From Aquipuribacter nitratireducens (GTDB lineage: Bacteria > Actinomycetota > Actinomycetes > Actinomycetales > JBBAYJ01): a stretch of 64,000 bases of DNA. Each line of letters starts with the position of its first letter. The stretch's first letter is position 1. The position numbers and the translations under genes are program-made. This document shows, one piece after another, positions 57,821 to 64,000 of this stretch. Where the stretch lies: contig NZ_JBBEOG010000004.1 of assembly GCF_037860835.1 (NCBI RefSeq), positions 1 to 64,000 of the forward strand, given 5' to 3'. The notes below the pieces were generated by a model, which saw only the letters and a list, made by a program, of their open reading frames with translations, did no database searches and was not told where the DNA came from.

Positions 57821-60800
57821 CGTGCGGCGCCGGCCTGCCACGCGGCGAGCGCGGAGCGGATCCGCTTCTCGCTCACGGGGTGCGCGGTGCCGAGCTGCTG
57901 GGCGAAGACGCTGACGCGCAGCTCCTCGACCATCCACCGCACGTCGAGCAGGTCCGCCGGGACCGCGGCGCGGTCCGGCAGCGTGTCGACGACGTCGAGG
58001 TAGGCGTCGTATGCGGGCAGGACCTTCTCGTCGAGCAGCCGCAGGTCGCGGGTGGGGTCCTGCGAGGCCGCGTCGAGGCGGCGCTCCACCGCCGCGAGGT
58101 AGCGCAGCAGGTGGGGCATGCGGTCCGCCCCGACGGTCCTCACGTAGCCGGACGGGACGAGCCACGCCAGCTGCGCGCGCGCGTCGGCCACGGTGTCGGC
58201 GAGGTCGGGACGGCCCGCGAGACCGTCGAGCCGGTCCCGGAGCGACTGCCACGTCGTCTGGACCCGCGCGACCGTGCGGACGAGGCCGTCGAGGGCGTCC
58301 GGCAGGTCCTGGCGCACCGTCTCGCGCAGCGCGCGGACGGCGGCGGCGTCGCGCACGGCCCACGTCCCCCCGGGCAGCTCCCGTCGCAGCAGCGAGGTGG
58401 TGGCGGCCACGACGCAGTCGGCGAGCAGGTCGGGCACCGACCGGTAGGGGGTCCACGACAGGGCGAGCCGCGACGTGAGGTCGAGCCGGTCGACGACCTG
58501 CCGGACCGGGGGGGCGACGCCGAGCAGCACGGCCCGCCGGACGCCGCGGTCGTGGCGGACGACCGCGTCCGCGCGGGAGGGCAGCACCCGGACCCCGAGG
58601 GTCGTGCCCTCGTCCTCCCACGCCGGCCAGCCGCGCAGCGTGTGACCCGCGAGCGAGCGTTCGACGACCTCGGGGACCGCCGGCCCGTCCGGCACCTCCC
58701 CCAGCCCGGTCACCTCGAGGGCGCGGGTGACGGCGGACAGCTGGTCCTGCACGCGACCGGCGAGCCTGCGCCGCAGCGCCGCCACGCCGTCGGCGGTCCC
58801 GGCCCCCTCGGCGAGGACGGTCCCGCCGGCGTCGACGACCCTCACCCGCGGCACGAGGTGCGCCGGGAGGGACGACACGTCGAGGTCGTCGGACCGCACG
58901 ACCGGCCCGCCGAGGTCGGTGAGAGCCCGGGCGACGACCGCGCGGACGTCGCCGCGCGGCGGCACCCCGTCGGGCGCTACCCGCGCGAGCACGCCGGCCG
59001 CGTGGTCCGGCGCCGGGGCGAAGGAGCGGCGCAGCGCCTTCGGCAGCGACCGGACGAGCGCGGTGACGAGCTCCTCCCGCAGGCCGGGCACGAGCCAGCC
59101 GAGGACGTCGGCGTCGAGCGCGGGCAGGACCTCGACCGGCACGCTCACCGTCACGCCGTCGTCCGCCGCGCCCGGCTCGAAGCGGTAGGCGACGGGCAGG
59201 GCGACGGTCCGGCCGTCGTGGACGGGAGCGTCGAGGTGGTCGGGGAACTGCTCGACGAGACTCCGGCCGGGTCCGGCGTCGCCCGCGAGGACGTCGTCCC
59301 GCGTCATGGTGAGCAGGTCGGCCCGCTGCTGGCGCGCCTGCTTCCACCAGGAGTCGAAGTGGCGGGCGGAGACGACGTCCGCCGGCACGCGCGCGTCGTA
59401 GAAGGCGAGGACGGCGGTGTCGTCGACGACGACGTCACGGCGGCGGGTGCGCTCCTCGATCTCGCGGACCTCCGCCATGAGCCGGGCGTTCTCTGCGAGG
59501 AAGCGGTGCCGGGCGGTCCACCGCTCGTCGGTGTCGCCCTCGACGAGCGCGTGCCGCAGGAACAGCTCCCGGCTGAGCGCGGGGTCGACGCGGGCGTACC
59601 CCACGGTGCGGGCCGCGACGACGGGGATGCCGTAGAGCGTCACCTTCTCCGTCGCCTCGGCCTGGCCGCGTGTGGCGTTCCACCGCGGCTCGGAGTAGGT
59701 CCGCTTCACGAGGTGCCCGGCGACCGGCTCGATCCACGCGGGGTCGATGGCGGCGACGCCGCGCGCGTACAGCCGCGCCGTCTCGACGAGCTCGGTCGCC
59801 ATGACCCAGCGGGGGCTCGTGTCCTTCCGGCGTGACCGGTCCGGCGCCTGGCCGGGCCGCTTCTGCGCGGGGCGCGGTCTCGGCAGGACCGAGCCGGACC
59901 CGATCGAGAAGCGGGTGCCGCGCGCGCCGAGGTACTCCGTCGCGTCGCCCTCGCGGAACCCGACGTGGCTCAGCAGGCCCGGCAGCAGCGCCCGGTGGAT
60001 CGTCTCGGCCGCGCCGACCTCGAACCCCGCGAAGTCGCGTGCGTCGGCCGCCGGGCCGGGCTCGTCGCCCGGACGGATCGCCGAGGAGGCGCGCATGCCG
60101 GCCTCCCGGCACACCTGGCGCAGCTGCTGCTCGAGGTCGAACCACTCCCGCACCCGCAGGTGGTGCAGGTGCTCGGCGACGCACAGCCGCCGGAACGCCG
60201 AGCTGCTCAGCCCCTCCCGCCGGGCGCGCAGGTACCGCCACAGCGCGAGGAGGGTGAGGAGGTCGGAGTGCTCGACGCGGAAGCGTCGGTGGGCCTGCTC
60301 CGCGGCGGCCGCGGCCGCTCCCTCCTCCGTCGGTCTCTGGCGCGGGTCGACGACCGACAGGCCCGCGACGAGCGCGCGGACCTCGTCGAGGCAGCCGGTG
60401 CGGTCCGCCTCCAGCAGCATCCGGCCCAGCCGCGGGTCGACGGGCAGGCGGGCGAGGGTACGACCGACGTCGGTGAGGCGCCGGTGGCGGGTGACGCGCC
60501 CGTCGTCGTCCTGCTCGAGCTCCTCGCGGACCGCGCCGAGCTCCTCGAGCAGCGCGAGGCCGTCCTTGACCTGCCGCGGGTCCGGCGGGTCGAGCCAGTC
60601 GAGCTCCTCGACGTCGTCGATGCCGAGGCTCGTCAGCTGGAGCAGGACGCTCGCGAGGTTGGTCCGGCGCACCTCCGGCTCGGTGAACTCCGGGCGCGCG
60701 TCGTGGTCGGCCTCGCCGTAGAGGCGGATCGCGACGCCGGGCGCGAGGCGGCCGGAGCGACCGGCGCGCTGGGTCGCGCTCGCCTGGCTGATGGGCTCGA

Positions 60801-61896
60801 CCGGCAGGCGCTGCACCTTGGTCCGTACCGAGTACCGGCTGATGCGCGCGAGACCGGTGTCGACGACGTAGCGGATGCCGGGGACGGTCAGCGAGGTCTC
60901 GGCGACGTTGGTGCTGACGACGACGCGCGTGCCGGTGTGCGGGGCGAAGATCCGGTGCTGGTCGGCCGCGGACAGCCGCGCGTACAGCGGCAGGACCTCC
61001 AGGCCGAGCACCGAGCCGGTCAGCTGCGCACGCAGGGCGTCGACGGCCTCGCGGATCTCGCGCTCGCCGGAGCAGAAGACGAGGACGTCCCCGTCGCCCT
61101 CGGTGAGCAGCTCGGTGACGGCGTCGACGACGGCCTGCGGCTCGTCCCGGTCGTCGCCCGGGTCGGCCTCGTCGCCGGAGTAGGGCCGGTACCGGATCTC
61201 GACGGGGTACGTGCGGCCCGAGACCTCGACGACGGGCGCGCCGCCGAAGTGGTCGGCGAACTTCTGCGGGTCGATCGTCGCCGAGGTGATGACGAGGTGG
61301 AGGTCGGGCCGCTTCGGCAGGAGGCGGTGGAGGTAGCCGAGGAGGACGTCGACGTTGAGGGACCGCTCGTGCGCCTCGTCGACGACGATCGTGTCGTAGC
61401 GGCGCAGCATCGGGTCGCGCTGGATCTCCGCCAGCAGGATGCCGTCGGTCATGACCTTGACGAGCGTGCTCGGGCCCGTGTCGTCGGTGAAGCGGACCTG
61501 GTAGCCGACGTGCTCGCCCAGCGGCGTGCCGACCTCCTCCGCGAGGCGCTCGGCGACGCTGCGGGCGGCGATCCGGCGCGGCTGCGTGTGGCCGACGATC
61601 CCGGTGCGGCCGCGCCCCGCCTCGAGGGCGAGCTTCGGCAGCTGGGTGGTCTTGCCCGACCCGGTGGCGCCCGCGACGACGACGACCTGGTTGTCCCGGA
61701 TGAGCCGGACGAGCTCCTCGCGCCGGCCGACGACCGGCAGCTCCTCCGGGTAGCGCAGCGGTGGCAGCGTCGCGTGTGCGGCGGCGAGCCGGTCGGCCTG
61801 CCGGGCGAGGCGCTGCGCCAGCTGCTCGGCGGTCCCGTGGCCGCTCCCGGGTCGACGGCCGCGACCGCGGCGGGAGGTGCGCGTCGGGTTCGGCAT
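57811..61896 (-). CDS. hrpA: ATP-dependent RNA helicase HrpA
   Basis: About 1361 residues, normal for HrpA. Motif I is GATGSGKTTQLPKL, motif II VVDEAHERSLNVD, motif III ITSATIDPQKF, and motif VI QRAGRSGRLAPG. The C-terminal HA2/OB region leads to the large DUF3418 domain with the family end WMVEELRVSVFAQQLGT. The DEAH-box enzyme unwinds RNA and in E. coli rescues stalled ribosomes. TACCCT lies 9 nt before the ATG, so the leader is very short. A G/S-rich N terminus (about 1-25) precedes the helicase. Confidence 0.96.
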   Translation of the reverse strand: MPNPTRTSRRGRGRRPGSGHGTAEQLAQRLARQADRLAAAHATLPPLRYPEELPVVGRREELVRLIRDNQVVVVAGATGSGKTTQLPKLALEAGRGRTGIVGHTQPRRIAARSVAERLAEEVGTPLGEHVGYQVRFTDDTGPSTLVKVMTDGILLAEIQRDPMLRRYDTIVVDEAHERSLNVDVLLGYLHRLLPKRPDLHLVITSATIDPQKFADHFGGAPVVEVSGRTYPVEIRYRPYSGDEADPGDDRDEPQAVVDAVTELLTEGDGDVLVFCSGEREIREAVDALRAQLTGSVLGLEVLPLYARLSAADQHRIFAPHTGTRVVVSTNVAETSLTVPGIRYVVDTGLARISRYSVRTKVQRLPVEPISQASATQRAGRSGRLAPGVAIRLYGEADHDARPEFTEPEVRRTNLASVLLQLTSLGIDDVEELDWLDPPDPRQVKDGLALLEELGAVREELEQDDDGRVTRHRRLTDVGRTLARLPVDPRLGRMLLEADRTGCLDEVRALVAGLSVVDPRQRPTEEGAAAAAAEQAHRRFRVEHSDLLTLLALWRYLRARREGLSSSAFRRLCVAEHLHHLRVREWFDLEQQLRQVCREAGMRASSAIRPGDEPGPAADARDFAGFEVGAAETIHRALLPGLLSHVGFREGDATEYLGARGTRFSIGSGSVLPRPRPAQKRPGQAPDRSRRKDTSPRWVMATELVETARLYARGVAAIDPAWIEPVAGHLVKRTYSEPRWNATRGQAEATEKVTLYGIPVVAARTVGYARVDPALSRELFLRHALVEGDTDERWTARHRFLAENARLMAEVREIEERTRRRDVVVDDTAVLAFYDARVPADVVSARHFDSWWKQARQQRADLLTMTRDDVLAGDAGPGRSLVEQFPDHLDAPVHDGRTVALPVAYRFEPGAADDGVTVSVPVEVLPALDADVLGWLVPGLREELVTALVRSLPKALRRSFAPAPDHAAGVLARVAPDGVPPRGDVRAVVARALTDLGGPVVRSDDLDVSSLPAHLVPRVRVVDAGGTVLAEGAGTADGVAALRRRLAGRVQDQLSAVTRALEVTGLGEVPDGPAVPEVVERSLAGHTLRGWPAWEDEGTTLGVRVLPSRADAVVRHDRGVRRAVLLGVAPPVRQVVDRLDLTSRLALSWTPYRSVPDLLADCVVAATTSLLRRELPGGTWAVRDAAAVRALRETVRQDLPDALDGLVRTVARVQTTWQSLRDRLDGLAGRPDLADTVADARAQLAWLVPSGYVRTVGADRMPHLLRYLAAVERRLDAASQDPTRDLRLLDEKVLPAYDAYLDVVDTLPDRAAVPADLLDVRWMVEELRVSVFAQQLGTAHPVSEKRIRSALAAWQAGAARQG

Positions 61897-61917
61897 GTCG
61901 GGCCCAGGGTAGGTCTC

Positions 61918-61990
61918 GCCACGACGACACCGGCAACGCCGTTTCGCGCGCCGCAGCGCCGACGACCCACGGTCGTGATGTCGTTGTGGC
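61918..61990. repeat. 73-bp element with inverted ends, copy B
   Basis: GCCACGACGACACC at the left and TCGTGATGTCGTTGTGGC at the right, same length and same ends as the copy at 33416-33488 but with a different 41-base middle. It lies in the divergent promoter region between hrpA and the PPOX gene, 9 bp upstream of the hrpA -10. Confidence 0.6.
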
Positions 61991-62030
61991 TGCGCGAGCG
62001 CCCGCCGCCACCCCACGACCAGGAGGACCC

Positions 62031-62441
62031 GTGCCACAGATGCCCATGCCCGACGACGTCATGGCGCTGCTGCGCCGGCCGAACCCCGCCGTCATGGCGA
62101 CGGTCGCGAAGGACGGCCGGCCCGTCACCGTCGCCACCTGGTACCTCGTGGAGGACGACGGGCGGGTCCTCCTCGGCCTCGACGCCGGCCGCGCCCGCAT
62201 CGACCACCTGCGGCGGGACCCGCGTGTCTCGCTCACCGCGCTCGCGAGCGACGACTGGTACACCCACGTCAGCGTGCAGGGCCGGGTCGGTGACATCGTC
62301 GACGACGAGGGCCTACGGGACATCGACCGCCTGTCGCGGCACTACACCGGGCGCGACTACCCGACACGGGACCGACCGCGCGTCAGCTGCCACCTCACGA
62401 TCGAGCGCTGGCACGGCTGGGGAGCCGCGCGGCGGGACTGA
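62031..62441 (+). CDS. PPOX class pyridoxamine 5'-phosphate oxidase-fold protein, probably F420-dependent
   Basis: 136 residues. The split-barrel start LRRPNPAVMATVAKDGRPVTVATWYLVEDDGRVLLGLDAG, with HLRRDPRVSLTAL and HVSVQGRVGDIVDDEGL, is typical of the F420- or FMN-dependent PPOX families of actinomycetes. The reduced substrate is unknown; biliverdin-reductase-like and aflatoxin-like activities occur in relatives. The GTG at 62031 has the Shine-Dalgarno aggagg 4 bp before it and was preferred to the ATG at 62040. Confidence 0.88.
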   Translation: MPQMPMPDDVMALLRRPNPAVMATVAKDGRPVTVATWYLVEDDGRVLLGLDAGRARIDHLRRDPRVSLTALASDDWYTHVSVQGRVGDIVDDEGLRDIDRLSRHYTGRDYPTRDRPRVSCHLTIERWHGWGAARRD

Positions 62442-62462
62442 CACCACCGAAGGGGACCCTGC

Positions 62463-62909
62463 TCACCGCGCCTCGGCGAGCTCCTTCACCGTGGCCAGGG
62501 CGCGGACCCACGCCTGCACCATGTCGTCGTAGTAGGCGTCCTCCATCGGTGCGGAGATCGCGACGTGCGTGGCGCCGCTCACGTCGGTCAGGCGGTAGGT
62601 CTCGTGCGTGCCGGCCCACAGGCGGGCCTGTTCGCTCTCGACGTCGTCGACGCCACCGCCCACCACGCCGGTGTACTCGACGTCGAGGAGCTCCGGCCTG
62701 CGGCTCGTGACGACACGACCGACGAGCCCGGTCCCGTCGGGGCCGAGGAAGCGGACCGTGCTGCCCTCCCGCCAGTCCGTCCGGGCGTAGGACCCCTCCG
62801 CGAACTCCGCAGTCCACTTCCGGTAGGTGAGGTCGCCGGTCAGCACGTCCCACGCCTGCTCGGGCGTGGCCGCCACGTCGATCTCCTGCTCGATGGTGCG
62901 CGTCGCCAT
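62463..62909 (-). CDS. SRPBCC family protein (polyketide cyclase/CoxG-like)
   Basis: 148 residues. IEQEIDVAATPEQAWDVLTGDLTYRKWTAEFAEG, then GSTVRFLGPDG, LLDVEYTGVV and the C-terminal helix DMVQAWVRALATVKELAEAR are the START-like fold. It probably binds a hydrophobic ligand; no active-site motif can be named. An aggaggac Shine-Dalgarno precedes the ATG. It is convergent with the PPOX gene and not linked to a regulator. Confidence 0.85.
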   Translation of the reverse strand: MATRTIEQEIDVAATPEQAWDVLTGDLTYRKWTAEFAEGSYARTDWREGSTVRFLGPDGTGLVGRVVTSRRPELLDVEYTGVVGGGVDDVESEQARLWAGTHETYRLTDVSGATHVAISAPMEDAYYDDMVQAWVRALATVKELAEAR

Positions 62910-62986
62910 GGTGTCCTCCTGGTCGATGGGTGTGCCAGGGAAGACGCTGCGCCGGTACGGGACTCATCGGTGGGGCGACGTGGGCC

Positions 62987-63421
62987 TCACTCCGGCGGGA
63001 AGGGGTGGCGCCACCGCAGCCCGGGGAAGCGGGCGAAGTCGCGGTCCGTCGTCACCCACTCGCTGCCGGACTCGACGGCCAGCGCCGCAAGGTAGGCGTC
63101 GGGGACGAGGTTCCCCCGGGCGCCGGCATCCCGGCACAGGCGCGTGAACAGGTCCCAGTGCCGCGGCCCCGGCGCGACGACGACGCACGTCGGCAGCGCC
63201 CGCAGCCGTCCCAGCTCCTCGAGCACGTGCTCCGAGGGGGTGGGCGGCGAGAAGACCCGCGGGTGGGTGAGGACTCGCAGGACCCCGCTGAGGACGATGT
63301 CGGCGAGGCCGAAGGGTGCGGGCCCGCTCGCTGTCTCCTCCAGCCAGTGCCGGTAGCGGGCGTGGTCCGGTGCGTCGCTGCGGAGCGCCCGGACGAGGAC
63401 GTTGACGTCCGGGAGGATCAC
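62987..63421 (-). CDS. vapC: VapC-type PIN domain toxin
   Basis: 144 residues. The acidic triad lies in ILPDVNVLVRAL (Asp5), a central Glu/Asp region around HVLEELGRL, and NLVPDAYLAALAVESGSEWVTTDRDF near the C terminus. VapC endonucleases cut initiator tRNA or rRNA and are held by VapB. The GTG overlaps the upstream vapB stop by four bases, so antitoxin and toxin are coupled with the antitoxin first. Confidence 0.92.
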   Translation of the reverse strand: MILPDVNVLVRALRSDAPDHARYRHWLEETASGPAPFGLADIVLSGVLRVLTHPRVFSPPTPSEHVLEELGRLRALPTCVVVAPGPRHWDLFTRLCRDAGARGNLVPDAYLAALAVESGSEWVTTDRDFARFPGLRWRHPFPPE

Positions 63422-63657
63422 CCGCGCTCCATGAGATCGAGGAGGGACGCCGTGTCGTCGAGGTCGACCCCGGGCTGCAGCCCGTCACCAGAGAACGGCC
63501 GGAGCTCGAAGCGCTCCGTTCCCTCGCCTGCAGCCGCACGTGACAGCGACTCACGCAGCGCGTCCTCGATGACGGAGGTCAAGGTGCGGCCCGAACGCAA
63601 CGCCTCCGCCTTGGCGCGGCCGACGAGGTCGTCGTCGAGGTTGAGAGTCGTCCGCAT
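63418..63657 (-). CDS. vapB: VapB-type antitoxin
   Basis: 79 residues. The ribbon-helix-helix starts MRTTLNLDDDLVGRAKAEA and RTLTSVIEDALRESLSR is the second helix. The toxin-binding tail is FELRPFSGDGLQPGVDLDD. The ATG at 63657 is preferred over an open frame reaching 63669. TATGCT lies 7 nt before it, so the message is probably leaderless. The protein and complex should bind the palindrome just upstream. Confidence 0.9.
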   Translation of the reverse strand: MRTTLNLDDDLVGRAKAEALRSGRTLTSVIEDALRESLSRAAAGEGTERFELRPFSGDGLQPGVDLDDTASLLDLMERG

Positions 63658-63664
63658 GCAGAGA

Positions 63665-63670
63665 AGCATA
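63665..63670 (-). promoter_or_regulatory. -10 box, leaderless vapBC operon
   Basis: TATGCT on the minus strand, 7 nt before the vapB ATG at 63657. It is one of the best -10 matches in the window. Confidence 0.6.
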
Positions 63671-63678
63671 CGCTGCCC

Positions 63679-63690
63679 GCAGACATCTGC
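63679..63690. promoter_or_regulatory. Palindrome upstream of vapB
   Basis: GCAGA-CA-TCTGC (5-2-5) lies just upstream of the vapB -10, where an RHH-type VapBC complex would bind. A related ATCTGC half-site recurs at 63732-63737. Confidence 0.55.
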
Positions 63691-63747
63691 ACGATGCTGT
63701 GATCCACCTCATGCCCGTCTCAGCAGGAGGCATCTGCTTAGCCCGGC

Positions 63748-63753
63748 TAATAT
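63748..63753 (+). promoter_or_regulatory. -10 box, leaderless DMT-like gene
   Basis: TAATAT lies exactly 6 nt before the GTG at 63760. Strong -10, no Shine-Dalgarno. Confidence 0.6.
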
Positions 63754-63759
63754 TGCTGG

Positions 63760-64000
63760 GTGAGCCGACGAACCCGCCAGGTCCTTCTCGGGCTCGTCGG
63801 CACCGTCGCGGTCGGCGTGCTCGTCGCCGCGCAGTCCCGCGTCAACGGTGAGCTCGCCCCCCGCTTCGCCCCCTCGACCGGCCCGGACGCGTGGTGGGTG
63901 TGGCGCGGACCGGCGGACGACGCGGTCGCGGCCGGCATCGACGCCGCAGTGCTCTCCTTCGCCGTCGGCTGGCTCATCGTCCTCGTCGGCACCCTCGTCC
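63760..64000 (+). CDS. DMT family / DUF606 (YdcZ-like) membrane protein, 3'-partial
   Basis: Open to the window end with at least 80 residues from a GTG. VLLGLVGTVAVGVLVAAQSRVNGELAP matches the first helix and the Q-x-R-V-N-G motif of DUF606/YdcZ-like proteins of the drug/metabolite transporter superfamily. A second hydrophobic helix begins at LSFAVGWLIVLVGTLV. It is divergent from vapBC, with 102 bp between the start codons. The substrate is unknown. Confidence 0.75.
   Translation, partial: MSRRTRQVLLGLVGTVAVGVLVAAQSRVNGELAPRFAPSTGPDAWWVWRGPADDAVAAGIDAAVLSFAVGWLIVLVGTLV

Noticed and set aside
1-64000. tRNA, rRNA, CRISPR arrays, insertion sequences or prophage genes.
   Set aside because: None seen: no cloverleaf, no regularly spaced repeats, no transposase or integrase, and no shift in base composition.

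Overview
The window is chromosomal DNA of very high G+C content from an actinomycete. The evidence is the gene order penicillin-binding protein / GT87 enzyme / rpsF-ssb-rpsR-rplI / dnaB, GTG starts and four-base stop-start overlaps throughout, strong third-position G/C bias, and a mycothiol-type formaldehyde dehydrogenase. LLM and PPOX-type flavin/F420 proteins fit the same group. A Micrococcales-like organism is plausible, but the genus cannot be fixed from this sequence. I see no phage, insertion sequence, CRISPR array, rRNA or tRNA gene, and codon use looks uniform. About 73 protein genes are supported, two of them cut by the window edges.

1-9.1 kb is the conserved core: a class A PBP (its true start lies upstream), a GT87-like membrane enzyme, the rpsF-ssb-rpsR-rplI operon ending in a 30-bp perfect palindromic terminator, a MATE exporter and dnaB. 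The 480-bp gap before dnaB carries at least seven DnaA-box-like 9-mers. 9.1-29.9 kb is mostly housekeeping and accessory metabolism with many small regulators: three TetR, one Lrp and one HxlR protein, several beside clear palindromic operators. It also holds a secreted subtilase and a NarL-type two-component system facing an ABC-2 exporter.

30.0-35.9 kb is the most interesting stretch. A UBP-type zinc-finger protein, a receiver/glutaredoxin-like/thioredoxin-reductase-like fusion flavoprotein without a CxxC, and a cNMP-binding-domain histidine kinase form a tight cassette that looks like a self-contained redox signalling system. It is followed by an MNT/HEPN (MntA/HepT-type) toxin-antitoxin pair and a type II NADH dehydrogenase whose upstream region carries a near-perfect Rex operator.

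36-54 kb contains a secreted protein of unknown function, an LLM oxidoreductase, a PEP-mutase/isocitrate-lyase family enzyme, an AlkZ/YcaQ-like protein and a nucleoside hydrolase. A LiaFSR-like PspC locus follows, then a mycothiol-linked formaldehyde detoxification pair (MscR plus a metallo-beta-lactamase-fold hydrolase), a small ESX-like operon, an App1-family phosphatase and a membrane GGDEF protein. 54.9-64 kb contains a DUF697-type GTPase, an ArsR/SRPBCC pair, the giant helicase HrpA, a PPOX protein, a VapBC pair and the start of a DMT-family (YdcZ-like) membrane protein.

Two window-wide patterns stand out. Many genes lacking a Shine-Dalgarno sequence have a -10 hexamer (TANNNT or a close variant) placed 6-7 nt before the start codon, which suggests widespread leaderless mRNAs. 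Two 73-bp intergenic elements 28 kb apart share near-identical, mutually inverted ends and a diverged middle.
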